From Alkalicaulis satelles (GTDB taxonomy: Bacteria > Pseudomonadota > Alphaproteobacteria > Caulobacterales > Maricaulaceae), in NCBI RefSeq assembly GCF_008630495.1, contig NZ_VWOJ01000002.1, positions 15,001 through 79,000 on the forward strand: a stretch of DNA of 64,000 nucleotides, given 5' to 3'. Position numbers and translations under genes: made by a program. Positions 1 to 7,807 of this stretch are shown piece after piece. The notes below the pieces were generated by a model. That model had not been told where the DNA came from and ran no database searches. It saw only the letters and a list, made by a program, of their open reading frames with translations. Each line of letters starts with the position of its first letter. Within the stretch, counting starts at the first letter, position 1.

Positions 1-1014
1 GCAGCGTTCGCCCGCGCCAACACAGCCCTGGGCCATGCGCTGGCGCTGCTGGGCGCGGCGCTGTTCGGGGCGGCTATCATGCTCACCGCCCAGACCTTCA
101 ATATCAGCGCCTTCCGCAATACCGGGGTCCTGATCTGGGCCGCAGGCGCGCTGATCACCGCCATCGCCCTGCCCTCCCGGCCGGTGCTGATTCTCGCCGC
201 CGCGCTGGGCGGGCTGTGGGCCGGGCTGGAGGCGGACAATCCCTTCGCGCCCGGGCCTGTGTGGAGCTATCTGGCCGTGTGGGCTGTGACAGCCCTCTTC
301 GCCGTGCGCCTGAAATCGGCCATCAGCCTGCATCTGTTGTCGGCGGGCCTGATCATATGGACCGGCCACACGCTCTATGAGCTGCTGGGCGGATACGCGT
401 TCGATTCGCGCCACGGCGCCGCCGCCTTCATCCTGGTCACCGGCGCGCTGGCGGTCAGCGCCAGCCTGGCGCGCGACAGACAGGTGGAGGGCGCAGGCGT
501 GCTGGCGGGCTGGATGGCCTGCGCAGCGGCGCTGGGCGCGCTGTTCCTGCAGGGCGAGGGGCGCTATGGCGCCGATGAGGATGCCGCCGCGCACCTGCGA
601 TACTGGATCGCGGCCGGCGCCAGCTTCGCCATCATCGCCGCAGGCCTGTTCGCGCGCTGGCGCCAGGAGACGCTCGCGCCTCTCGCCGCCGCCGGGCTGG
701 CGGGCGCAGCCGCCTTCATCGCACTGTTTCCGGCCATGCCCCTGCCCGGTCTGGCCGCTGACATCGTGCTGGGCGCCGTGATCTATGCCGGCGCTGCGGC
801 GCTGGTCATTGCAGGCGCTGCGCCCTCGCGCCGCTTCGCCGGGGCGCTGGGGGTGACGGTGTTCGCCCTGCAATCGCTCTATGTCTACACCCGCCTGTTC
901 GGCGATCTGCTGAACACGGCGGCCTTCTTCTTCATTGGCGGCCTGCTGCTGATCGCCCTGTCCGTGGTGATCGGGCGCTGGGCGCGCCGCGCCGGCCAGG
1001 ACACCGCATCATGA
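1..1014 (+). CDS. DUF2157-type polytopic membrane protein (5' end outside window)
   Basis: The frame is open from the first base of the window, so the start codon lies upstream; an internal ATG at 79 is probably not the start. The visible 337 residues are almost wholly hydrophobic, roughly ten membrane segments rich in Ala, Leu and Gly, as in DUF2157/DUF4401 inner-membrane proteins. The stop overlaps the next start in an ATGA, so the two genes are translationally coupled. That next gene encodes a GDYXXLXY-type protein, the usual partner of this family. Function is unknown. The family call rests on membrane topology plus the partner. Confidence 0.75.
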   Translation, partial: AAFARANTALGHALALLGAALFGAAIMLTAQTFNISAFRNTGVLIWAAGALITAIALPSRPVLILAAALGGLWAGLEADNPFAPGPVWSYLAVWAVTALFAVRLKSAISLHLLSAGLIIWTGHTLYELLGGYAFDSRHGAAAFILVTGALAVSASLARDRQVEGAGVLAGWMACAAALGALFLQGEGRYGADEDAAAHLRYWIAAGASFAIIAAGLFARWRQETLAPLAAAGLAGAAAFIALFPAMPLPGLAADIVLGAVIYAGAAALVIAGAAPSRRFAGALGVTVFALQSLYVYTRLFGDLLNTAAFFFIGGLLLIALSVVIGRWARRAGQDTAS

Positions 1015-1613
1015 GCGCGCCCGTGCGCCTGATCCTCATCGCCATCGCCATGACCGGCGTTTTGTCCGCCATGGTGGCCGGCCACGCCCTGCAGCGCGCC
1101 GGGGGGACGGAAGTCCGGCTGGAGATGACGCCCGTCGATCCGCGCGACCTGCTTCTGGGCCATTACGCCATTCTCAACACCCCCCTGCACACGCTGGAGC
1201 TGACCGGCCTCACCGATATGCCTGAGGCCTTCGCGCGCGGGGATGTGATCTTTGTGTCCCTCGTCCCGGACGAGGCCGGCGCCTGGCGGGCCGGGGGCGT
1301 GCACAAGCGCCATCCTGGCGAGGGCGTGGTGATGCGCGGCATGGTGTATGCCACCCGCTCCCTGCGCCCGGCGCGCTTTGACCGGTCCGTGACCGATCCG
1401 CAGGCGGATGAGCGCGAGGCTGAGCCGCGCGTCCAGCTGACCATCCGCTATAATCTGGAGCGCTATTACGCCGCGCGCGAGGAAGCGCTGGCGCTGGAGC
1501 GTTTGCGCGAGGAATCGCGCCTGCGCCTGATCGTGTCGGTGGGCGCATCAGGCGATGCGGTGATCAAGGGCCTGGAGATTGACGGCGAGGATCATCTCGA
1601 CCGCCTGTTCTGA
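1011..1613 (+). CDS. GDYXXLXY domain-containing membrane-anchored protein
   Basis: A 200-residue protein with one N-terminal membrane segment (about residues 5-26) and a soluble remainder, presumably periplasmic. Residues 43-55 read DPRDLLLGHYAIL, the position and pattern of the family signature (DPRDLLRGDYVxLxY), though Asp of GDY is His here. The start overlaps the preceding DUF2157 gene by 4 bases, which is the normal arrangement for this pair. The C-terminal half is charged, with a long helical stretch rich in Arg and Glu. Biochemical role unknown. Confidence 0.72.
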   Translation: MSAPVRLILIAIAMTGVLSAMVAGHALQRAGGTEVRLEMTPVDPRDLLLGHYAILNTPLHTLELTGLTDMPEAFARGDVIFVSLVPDEAGAWRAGGVHKRHPGEGVVMRGMVYATRSLRPARFDRSVTDPQADEREAEPRVQLTIRYNLERYYAAREEALALERLREESRLRLIVSVGASGDAVIKGLEIDGEDHLDRLF

Positions 1614-1637
1614 CTGTTCGTGAAAGCGCCGGCCTGA

Positions 1638-2333
1638 TCACCCGCGCCGCACGCCAAAGACCCGCACGAAGGCGGGATAGGCGATCATCCCCGTCAGCAG
1701 CCCGCCGATATGGCCGGTCCAGGCGATGGGCAGGTTGAGCCAGGGATCGATCAGCACCATCACGATATGCAGGCCCAGAAGCGGCACGGACAGGCGCAGC
1801 ATGCCGCGCCGCCCGCCTTCGGCCCAGCCGCCCGCCGCCCACAGCCCCATGGCCGCCGTCGACGCGCCCGCCATGACGGTGGACTGATCCATATGAAACA
1901 GCATGTGCAGGCCCGCGCCCGCGCCCGCGCAGGCGAAGAAGAACAGGAAAAACCCGGCCGCGCCGCGCAGATCGGTCCCGAACGGGCGCGCCGCCGCCGA
2001 TCCGAAGGCCAGCACAACGCCCAGATTGAGCAGCATGTGCACCCAGCCGAAATGCAGGAAGACATGGGCGAAGGCCGGCGCCAGCCCGCCCAGCGGCCCC
2101 GTTCCCATGCGCTCGGCCATCTCTCCGGTGCGCACGCCGGCCAGATTGACCAGGGCCTGATGGAAGGCCCCGTCGCCATAGCTCGCCGACCACCAGTCCA
2201 GCGTATGAGCGGCGATGATCAGGGCCGACAGCGCCAGTATGGCCGGCGGCATGGCGTTGAACACCGGCTGGCGGGGCGCAGGCGGCTGCGGGTCTGAGGG
2301 CGGCGGGGGCGCGTCCTGTCCGGGACCGGTCAT
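1638..2333 (-). CDS. Rhomboid family intramembrane serine protease
   Basis: A 231-residue protein with about six membrane segments after a proline-rich cytosolic N-terminus (residues 1-25). The catalytic Ser lies in GAST (Ser158), and the dyad His is in GHIGG (His208). The HxxxN motif that stabilises the oxyanion is visible at His99 and Asn103. These define an active rhomboid that cleaves transmembrane substrates within the inner membrane. It converges on the upstream gene with a 24-base gap and is divergent from the holdfast operon, whose sigma-54 promoter starts about 30 bases beyond its start codon. The substrate cannot be read from sequence. Confidence 0.9.
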   Translation of the reverse strand: MTGPGQDAPPPPSDPQPPAPRQPVFNAMPPAILALSALIIAAHTLDWWSASYGDGAFHQALVNLAGVRTGEMAERMGTGPLGGLAPAFAHVFLHFGWVHMLLNLGVVLAFGSAAARPFGTDLRGAAGFFLFFFACAGAGAGLHMLFHMDQSTVMAGASTAAMGLWAAGGWAEGGRRGMLRLSVPLLGLHIVMVLIDPWLNLPIAWTGHIGGLLTGMIAYPAFVRVFGVRRG

Positions 2334-2365
2334 GGCGTGTCCTTTGATCGGGCGCGGGCGGGCGG

Positions 2366-2381
2366 TGGCACGCGGGTTGCA
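2366..2381 (+). promoter_or_regulatory. Sigma-54 promoter for the hfa operon
   Basis: TGGCACGCGGGTTGCA matches the sigma-54 -24/-12 consensus (TGGCAC-N5-TTGCA), with GG at 2367-2368 and GC at 2379-2380, exactly 12 bases apart. It lies about 40 bases upstream of the hfaA start codon, on the same strand, in the rhomboid/hfa divergent gap. The match is visible directly; activity is inferred. Confidence 0.75.
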
Positions 2382-2421
2382 CCCTCAGGGCCGAAACGTC
2401 TTCAAAGAGGACACATACACC

Positions 2422-2859
2422 ATGGCCCGCCCCCTTGTAGCCCTTCCTGCCGCCGTTATCGGCTGCGTTCTGTGCGCTGGCGCCGCCAGCGCCAATCCGT
2501 CGGACTGGAACCGCCCCTACGGCCAGACCCATGCCGACGCCAGCCAGCCCTATCCCGGCGCACGCAGCCGGGCGGGCAATCGCGTGGTGATCAATGGCGT
2601 GATCCAGACCGGCGTCGGCGTCTCGGCCCAGGCCAGCGCTCAGGCGCAAGCCGGGGTCGGCGGGGCGCTCCAGGGCGGCGCCGGGGGCCATATGGGCTTC
2701 AACCAGGCCACCGCCATCGGCAATCAGCTCAATGTGGTGGTCCAGGGCAATTATAATGTGGTGGTGGTCAATAGCCGCCAGACCAATACCGGACAGATCA
2801 ACGCCAATGCCGGCAATTCCGGTCAGGCCGCGCAAGCGGGGGACAATGACAATGACTAG
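2422..2859 (+). CDS. hfaA: Holdfast anchor protein HfaA-like
   Basis: A 145-residue secreted protein. The ATG at 2422 gives a clean Sec signal peptide ending near ASAN (residue 24) and follows AGAGGA. The mature part is rich in Gln, Asn, Gly, Ala and Val, with curli-like low complexity (for example NQLNVVVQGNYNVVVV and QTNTGQINANAGNSG). In Caulobacter, HfaA is an amyloid-like surface protein that anchors the holdfast adhesin to the stalk tip, and it is exported through HfaB. Its 3' end overlaps the start of hfaB. The call rests on composition plus the HfaB/CsgG-like and HfaD-like neighbours. Confidence 0.8.
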   Translation: MARPLVALPAAVIGCVLCAGAASANPSDWNRPYGQTHADASQPYPGARSRAGNRVVINGVIQTGVGVSAQASAQAQAGVGGALQGGAGGHMGFNQATAIGNQLNVVVQGNYNVVVVNSRQTNTGQINANAGNSGQAAQAGDNDND

Positions 2860-3844
2860 GATGCGTTCCCTTCTCGTGGCGGCGGTCAGCGCGCTCAGCG
2901 TCACCGCCTGCGCCACCAGCCAGTCCGGCTCGGACGGGCTGTACGCGGAGCCCACCGGCGGCTCGCCCGTGGTGCCCAACCCGACCCCCTATTCCCAGGC
3001 GCTGGTGTGCATGTCGGCCCATGCCCGCAATGCCGGGCGCGCTGCGCCGCGCATCGCGGTTGGCCGCATCGCCGACTATACCGGCCAGCTGGCGCCTGAA
3101 GGCGGCACGCGTGTCACCCAGGGCGGCTCGCTGATGGCGATGAGTGCGCTGGCCAAGGCCGGCGTGCGCCTGGTGGAGCGCTTTGACACATCGGTGGCCG
3201 AGCTGGAGCTGCGCTACGCCAACAACCAGCTGATCACCGACGAGAGCGAGGAACAGGGCTTCCGCCAGATCTATGCCGGCTCGATCCCGGGCTCGGACTA
3301 TTTCCTGGTGGGCGGCATCACCGAGCTGAACGCCAATATCCGTTCCAACGGCCAGGACGTGTTCGCCGGCGACCGCGTCGATTCCAGCCCTGCGGGCGTA
3401 TTCTCGCGCCGGCTCTATGTGATGAATGTGGGTCTCGACCTGCGCCTGATCGATTCGCGCACGCTGGAAGTGGTCGATGTGGTCTCCTACCAGAAGCAGA
3501 TCATCGGCCGCGAACTGTCTGCAGGCGTGTTCGCCTTCTTCGGCGACGCCGTGGTGGACGTGTCCGCCGGCGGGCGCTCGCTGGAGCCGGTCCAGCTGGC
3601 CGTGCGCTCGGTGATCGAGCGCGCCGTGCTGGAGATGACCTCCACCCTCTATGGCGTAAACCCGGAACGGGTCTGCGCCTATAACGACCCGCTGGGTCCG
3701 TCCAATGTCACCGGCGGCGTCCAGCTTCACACCCGTTACGCGCCCACGGAGGCTCCCTATGTCCAGGCTCGCACGAGCGTTGATCGCGGGCACCAGCGCC
3801 GCGACGCTGATATCCGCAGCCAGCTTCGCGGAACCTTCCAGTAA
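2852..3844 (+). CDS. hfaB: HfaB, CsgG-family outer-membrane lipoprotein for holdfast anchor secretion
   Basis: About 330 residues. The start overlaps the hfaA stop: ATGs at 2846, 2852 and 2861 are in frame, and 2852 is best spaced from the GGGGG at 2838-2842. A lipoprotein signal ends at VTAC. The body follows the CsgG/HfaB pattern (PRIAVGRIADYTGQ, ALAKAGVRLVERFDTSVAELE, DYFLVGGITELNANI, a beta-barrel-type segment, then a C-terminal helix). Family members form an outer-membrane pore that exports curli-like subunits; in Caulobacter, HfaB exports HfaA and HfaD. The last 86 bases are also read in another frame as the start of hfaD. Confidence 0.9.
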   Translation: MTRMRSLLVAAVSALSVTACATSQSGSDGLYAEPTGGSPVVPNPTPYSQALVCMSAHARNAGRAAPRIAVGRIADYTGQLAPEGGTRVTQGGSLMAMSALAKAGVRLVERFDTSVAELELRYANNQLITDESEEQGFRQIYAGSIPGSDYFLVGGITELNANIRSNGQDVFAGDRVDSSPAGVFSRRLYVMNVGLDLRLIDSRTLEVVDVVSYQKQIIGRELSAGVFAFFGDAVVDVSAGGRSLEPVQLAVRSVIERAVLEMTSTLYGVNPERVCAYNDPLGPSNVTGGVQLHTRYAPTEAPYVQARTSVDRGHQRRDADIRSQLRGTFQ

Positions 3845-4997
3845 GGTCACGCTGGACCAGGCCAATTCCGGCCCCAACACCGCCTCGGACGAGGTGAGCG
3901 TGGGGGTGGGCGAATCGGTGAACTCCAGCGCTCTGGTCCAGGCCAATTCGGCCACCGGTTTCATTACCGACTGGACCGCCGTGACCGGGTCCCAGACCTT
4001 CACCGGCAGCGCCGATGCGCGCTCGGAAGTGGAAGCGGACGAGATCTGGTCCTGGATCATTTCCGGCGCCTCGGCCCAGGGCAATGGCCTGAGCGTGACG
4101 TCCATGGATGATCTGGATATGGACCTTGTCCAGTCCGCGGGCGCAGACTCGCGCGTGAGCGCTTTGTCACAGCTGCGCATCTCGGACTATACCGCCCACG
4201 TGATCCAGACCGCCTCGGCCAGCGCCAATGCGGTTGAGATCAGCGCGGCCTATGGCGCGCCCGATGTCAATCTGGTCCAGAGCGCTGACGGCGAAACCCG
4301 GGCCGATGTGCGCCTCGATGCGGAAAACGCGCGTATCGAAGATGTGGCCACCGCCGCCCAGGCCGCCGGCAACAGCCTTGTGGCCGCCGGCTATGACGCC
4401 GATCCCATCGCCTATATCGACCAGTCCCAGACCGGGACGGTGACGGCCGAGACCGAAATCACCGCGCGCGACGTGCACTGGGGCCTGACCGCCGCCAGCG
4501 AGGCGGCCGGCAATACCGCCGTCATCACCAATGACTGGGGCTATGCCCATCTGCAGGGCGCCCAGACCAATTCCGGCGATGTGACCGCGCGCACGGTGGT
4601 CAATCTGGGCGAGTTCTCCAATGGCGTGGCCACGGCCAGCGCCCATGGCGTGGGCAATAACGCGCTGGTGTCCAATATCGGCGCAGACGCCTGGACCGGC
4701 GTGACCCAGACCAATAGCGGCGCGGTCACGGCCGAAGCCTGGTTCACCGGCGGGCATAATGGCGGATCGGGCGTGGGCGGCGGCGTCGTGGCGTCCGCCT
4801 CGGCCATCGGCAACGCCCAGTCGGGCTATATCTGCGCGGACTGCCCGGTGGGCCTGACCGCCAATATCGACCAGGCCAATTCAGGCGCGGTGAGCGCGCA
4901 TGCGCGCACCCGCTCACCCGGCTACACGCCTTTCATCTCCAGTTCTGCAACGGCGGTGGGCAATGCCGCCACCTTCTCCACCCGCACGCAGAACTGA
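3759..4997 (+). CDS. hfaD: Holdfast anchor protein HfaD-like
   Basis: The ATG at 3759 follows GGAGG with a 6-base spacer and gives a 412-residue protein beginning with a signal peptide (cleavage near SFAEP). The in-frame upstream ATG at 3705 has no such site. The mature chain is built from imperfect repeats of a Gln/Asn-Ser-Gly-Val-x-Ala motif (DQANSG, TQTNSGAVTAEA, DQANSGAVSAHA) alternating with AxGN units, a low-complexity beta-repeat surface protein. In Caulobacter, HfaD works with HfaA to anchor the holdfast. It overlaps hfaB by 86 bases and is followed by a strong terminator, so hfaABD ends here. Confidence 0.83.
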   Translation: MSRLARALIAGTSAATLISAASFAEPSSKVTLDQANSGPNTASDEVSVGVGESVNSSALVQANSATGFITDWTAVTGSQTFTGSADARSEVEADEIWSWIISGASAQGNGLSVTSMDDLDMDLVQSAGADSRVSALSQLRISDYTAHVIQTASASANAVEISAAYGAPDVNLVQSADGETRADVRLDAENARIEDVATAAQAAGNSLVAAGYDADPIAYIDQSQTGTVTAETEITARDVHWGLTAASEAAGNTAVITNDWGYAHLQGAQTNSGDVTARTVVNLGEFSNGVATASAHGVGNNALVSNIGADAWTGVTQTNSGAVTAEAWFTGGHNGGSGVGGGVVASASAIGNAQSGYICADCPVGLTANIDQANSGAVSAHARTRSPGYTPFISSSATAVGNAATFSTRTQN

Positions 4998-5027
4998 CCG
5001 CAGATCACCCACCCAAAGGCCTTTACG

Positions 5028-5057
5028 CCCCCGGATCAGCCTGATCCGGGGGTTTTT
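5028..5057 (+). terminator. Rho-independent terminator of the hfa operon
   Basis: CCCCCGGATCAG (5028-5039) and CTGATCCGGGGG (5041-5052) form a 12-base inverted repeat, followed directly by TTTTT. It sits 30 bases after the hfaD stop. Confidence 0.9.
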
Positions 5058-5150
5058 CTGACCGGGCGCCCAGACGGGCTGTTCGCGCGCGCGCGGGTGT
5101 GAAACCATGGCGCTTCCCCTCCCATCAGCCTCAGCCAGCAGAGAGATCCC

Positions 5151-6326
5151 ATGGACCAGCGCGAATTTGACATTGTGGTGTTCGGCGCCACCGGCTTCAC
5201 CGGCAAGCTTGTGGCCGAATATCTCGCCCAGAACTATGGCGCGCAGTTGCGCTGGGCCATGGCGGGGCGCTCGGCGGACAAGCTGGCCGCGGTGCGTGAT
5301 GAAATCGGCGCCAGCCCCGGCACGCCCCTGATCACCGCCGACAGCGCCGATCCGGCCTCTCTCAAGGCCATGGCCGCACGCGCCAAAGCCGTGATCACCA
5401 CTGTGGGCCCCTATCAGACATACGGCGAACCGCTGGTGGAAGCCTGCATCGCGGCCGGGACTGATTATGTCGATCTGTGCGGCGAACCGGCCTGGATGCG
5501 CGACATCATCACCCGCCATGACGCGGCGGCCAAAGCCTCCGGCGCCCGCATCGTGCTGTCGTGCGGCTTTGATTCGATCCCGTTTGATCTGGGCGTCTAC
5601 TTCCTGCAGCGCGAAGCCATGGCGCGCACCGGCAAGCCCGTCACCCGGGTCAAGGGCCGGGTACGCAAGATGAAGGGCACGTTTTCAGGCGGCACGGCGG
5701 CGAGCTTCGCCGAGACCATGGCCCGCGCCGCACGCGAGCCCGAGGTCATCGACTGGCTCAAGGATCCCTTTTCCCTGACTCCGGGTTTCCGCGGCCCCGA
5801 CCAGCCCCATGGCGCCAAGCCTGTCTATGAAGAGGATCTGGGCAGCTGGTCGGCGCCCTTCATCATGGCCGCCATCAACACCAAGAATGTCCACCGCTCC
5901 AATCTTCTGCTCGGCCATCTCTACGGGACGGACTTCGTCTATGACGAAATGCTGCTGACCGGACCGGGCGATGAGGGCGAGGCGATCGCCAATCACGTGG
6001 CCAGGGACCGCTCCATGGCCGAGAATCCGCCCAAGCCCGGCGAAGGCCCCTCGCGCGAGGAGCGCGAGGCAGGTCATTATCAGGTGATGTTCACCGGCCT
6101 GATGGCCAATGGCGAGCGCCTGACCGCCATCGCCGGAGGCGACAGGGATCCCGGCTATGGCTCCACCTCGCGCATGATCAGCGAGTGCGCCCTGGCTCTG
6201 GCCCATGATGTCAGCCGGGACCAGACCCCTGGCGGGGTGTGGACGCCCGCCCCGGCGCTGGGCGAAGCGGTGATCAAACGCCTGACCGCACCCCGGGCGG
6301 GGCTGTATTTCCGCATCGAGGATTAA
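5151..6326 (+). CDS. Saccharopine dehydrogenase-like / trans-acting enoyl reductase family protein
   Basis: A 391-residue protein with an N-terminal Rossmann domain. GATGFTGK at residues 12-19 is the dinucleotide loop, and AGRS follows about 30 residues later, typical of NADP binding. The central region (TVGPYQTYGEPLVEAC and YVDLCGE) matches the saccharopine dehydrogenase-like oxidoreductase family, which includes animal SCCPDH and the mycobacterial trans-acting enoyl reductases of lipid synthesis. The start at 5151 follows AGAGATCCC. It is a single gene between two hairpins, so it is probably its own transcript. The substrate cannot be inferred; a lipid-related role is only suggested by homologues. 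Confidence 0.8.
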   Translation: MDQREFDIVVFGATGFTGKLVAEYLAQNYGAQLRWAMAGRSADKLAAVRDEIGASPGTPLITADSADPASLKAMAARAKAVITTVGPYQTYGEPLVEACIAAGTDYVDLCGEPAWMRDIITRHDAAAKASGARIVLSCGFDSIPFDLGVYFLQREAMARTGKPVTRVKGRVRKMKGTFSGGTAASFAETMARAAREPEVIDWLKDPFSLTPGFRGPDQPHGAKPVYEEDLGSWSAPFIMAAINTKNVHRSNLLLGHLYGTDFVYDEMLLTGPGDEGEAIANHVARDRSMAENPPKPGEGPSREEREAGHYQVMFTGLMANGERLTAIAGGDRDPGYGSTSRMISECALALAHDVSRDQTPGGVWTPAPALGEAVIKRLTAPRAGLYFRIED

Positions 6327-6342
6327 GCCGGGCTGGCAGCGT

Positions 6343-6372
6343 AAACCGGGCGTTCACCACGCCGCCCGGTTT
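6343..6372 (+). terminator. Hairpin downstream of the saccharopine dehydrogenase-like gene
   Basis: AAACCGGGCG and CGCCCGGTTT form a 10-base stem around a 10-base loop shortly after the stop at 6326. There is only a TTT at the end of the stem, so it may be a weak or Rho-assisted terminator. Confidence 0.4.
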
Positions 6373-6428
6373 CACGCGCAATGCAGCGCCATGCGCGGTA
6401 TGAAGTCGGCCATCAGGGGGGCGTCTTC

Positions 6429-7232
6429 ATGACCGGACCGCATACAGGCAATGCCGAGGCGATCAGCCGCGCCGACTGGCGCGCGCGCCCGGTGGTGGTG
6501 TGCGAGCCGTCCGCCTTTCTGCGCCGGCTTACCGCCGACATCCTGCGCCAGTCGGGCGCCGGGCGCATCACGGCTGTGGACGATCCTGACGCCGCGCTCT
6601 GGTTCATGCGCAATACCCGCCGCGCCGTACTGGTGGCGGGCTGGGGCGAGGCGGGCGGAGCGCCGGACGCCGCCGCCCTGGTGCGCCGCCTGCGCCAGGA
6701 GACCGGCCCGGCGGGCCTGGCGCCGGCTGTGATCCTCTCATCCCGGCGCGCCTCACAAGACATTGAACGCGCCCGCGACAGCGGGGTGGACGCGCTGGCC
6801 CTGCGCCCGGCCGCCCCGCGCGATGTGACGCTGCGTCTGGACGCGGCGGCTGCGCGCACACGCCCGTTTGTGCAAAGCGAATTCTTCAAGGGTCCTGACC
6901 GGCGCCTGCGCCCGGGCGCCGGCGCCGCCTTCAAGCGCGGCGCGGACATCAAGGCGGGCCTGACCACGCCGCTGGAGGCCGCCCGCGCCCAGGCCGAGGC
7001 CATGATCATGCGTATGCGCCGCCAACGCGATCCGCTGGCTGCGCGCGTGGGCGCATCGCTTATGGCCTTCCTGGACGGCGCACGCACGCTGGGTCCCGCA
7101 GAAGCCGAGATCACCACCCTGCACCGCGCCACCCTGGCCAAGCTGGAAGACCTGCACGCCGCCCCCAAGGACGTGCGCGCCGAAATCGTGGACAGCCTGG
7201 AGCGCCTCACCACCCGCCGCCGCGCCGCCTGA
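6429..7232 (+). CDS. Degenerate receiver-domain (CheY-like) protein
   Basis: The ATG at 6429 follows AGGGGGG and gives 267 residues; an in-frame ATG at 6381 has no ribosome site. Residues about 20-145 follow the receiver fold (VVVCEPSAFLRRL, AVLVAGWGEAG, ILSSRRA, ALRPAAP). The residues needed for phosphorylation are changed: the acidic pair is CysGlu, the acceptor Asp position is Gly in AGWG, and the KP lysine is Arg in LRP. The C-terminal 120 residues are basic and helical, with no recognised output domain. It is probably a phosphorylation-independent pseudoreceiver. I found no linked kinase. Confidence 0.6.
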   Translation: MTGPHTGNAEAISRADWRARPVVVCEPSAFLRRLTADILRQSGAGRITAVDDPDAALWFMRNTRRAVLVAGWGEAGGAPDAAALVRRLRQETGPAGLAPAVILSSRRASQDIERARDSGVDALALRPAAPRDVTLRLDAAAARTRPFVQSEFFKGPDRRLRPGAGAAFKRGADIKAGLTTPLEAARAQAEAMIMRMRRQRDPLAARVGASLMAFLDGARTLGPAEAEITTLHRATLAKLEDLHAAPKDVRAEIVDSLERLTTRRRAA

Positions 7233-7273
7233 GGGGCTGGCGCAAAGCGCGCGCCCGACCTAAACCGGTTTCC

Positions 7274-7807
7274 ATGAGCCAAGACCTTCAATCCCGGCTG
7301 GACCAGCTGGCCCCGCTTCTGGTGGCCGGCAGCCCCCATGCCGCCGATCTGGGCTTCACCCTGGACGCTGTCAGCCCGGGCAAGGCCGTGGTGCGCGCGC
7401 CCTATCGCGATGATCTCATCGGTGATCCCGAAACCGGCGTGATGCATGGCGGGGTGGTGACCGCGCTTCTGGACCACGCTGCAGGCACGGCGGCCTTTGC
7501 AGGCCTCGGCGGCGACAAGGCGCTGGCCACGCTGGATCTGCGCATTGATTACATGCGTCCCGCCAAGCCGGGCTGTGACGTGATCGCCGAAGCGCACACG
7601 GTCAAGGTCTCCGGCCTGATCGCCTTTGTCAGCGCCATCGCCCATGACGGCGACCGCACTGATCCGGTGGCCACCGCTCACGCCGCCTTCATGGTTTCGC
7701 GCGTCAGCCAGGAGGCCGCCGACCGGGTGCGCGCCGATATCGAGGCGGGCCGCGCCGGCCCCTTCACCCGCACGCCGGGTCCGGGCGAGAGGGGAGGCGC
7801 ACGATGA
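7274..7807 (+). CDS. PaaI-family hotdog thioesterase (first of a tandem pair)
   Basis: A 177-residue single-hotdog protein. MHGGVVTALLDHAAG is the family active-site segment (HGG loop followed by the hotdog helix with Asp), and LDLRIDYMRPAKPG is the core beta strand. PaaI-type enzymes hydrolyse acyl-CoA or aryl-CoA thioesters in the cytoplasm. It overlaps the next thioesterase by 4 bases (ATGA), so the two are coupled and could form a heteromer. No clear Shine-Dalgarno site precedes the ATG. Confidence 0.85.
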   Translation: MSQDLQSRLDQLAPLLVAGSPHAADLGFTLDAVSPGKAVVRAPYRDDLIGDPETGVMHGGVVTALLDHAAGTAAFAGLGGDKALATLDLRIDYMRPAKPGCDVIAEAHTVKVSGLIAFVSAIAHDGDRTDPVATAHAAFMVSRVSQEAADRVRADIEAGRAGPFTRTPGPGERGGAR

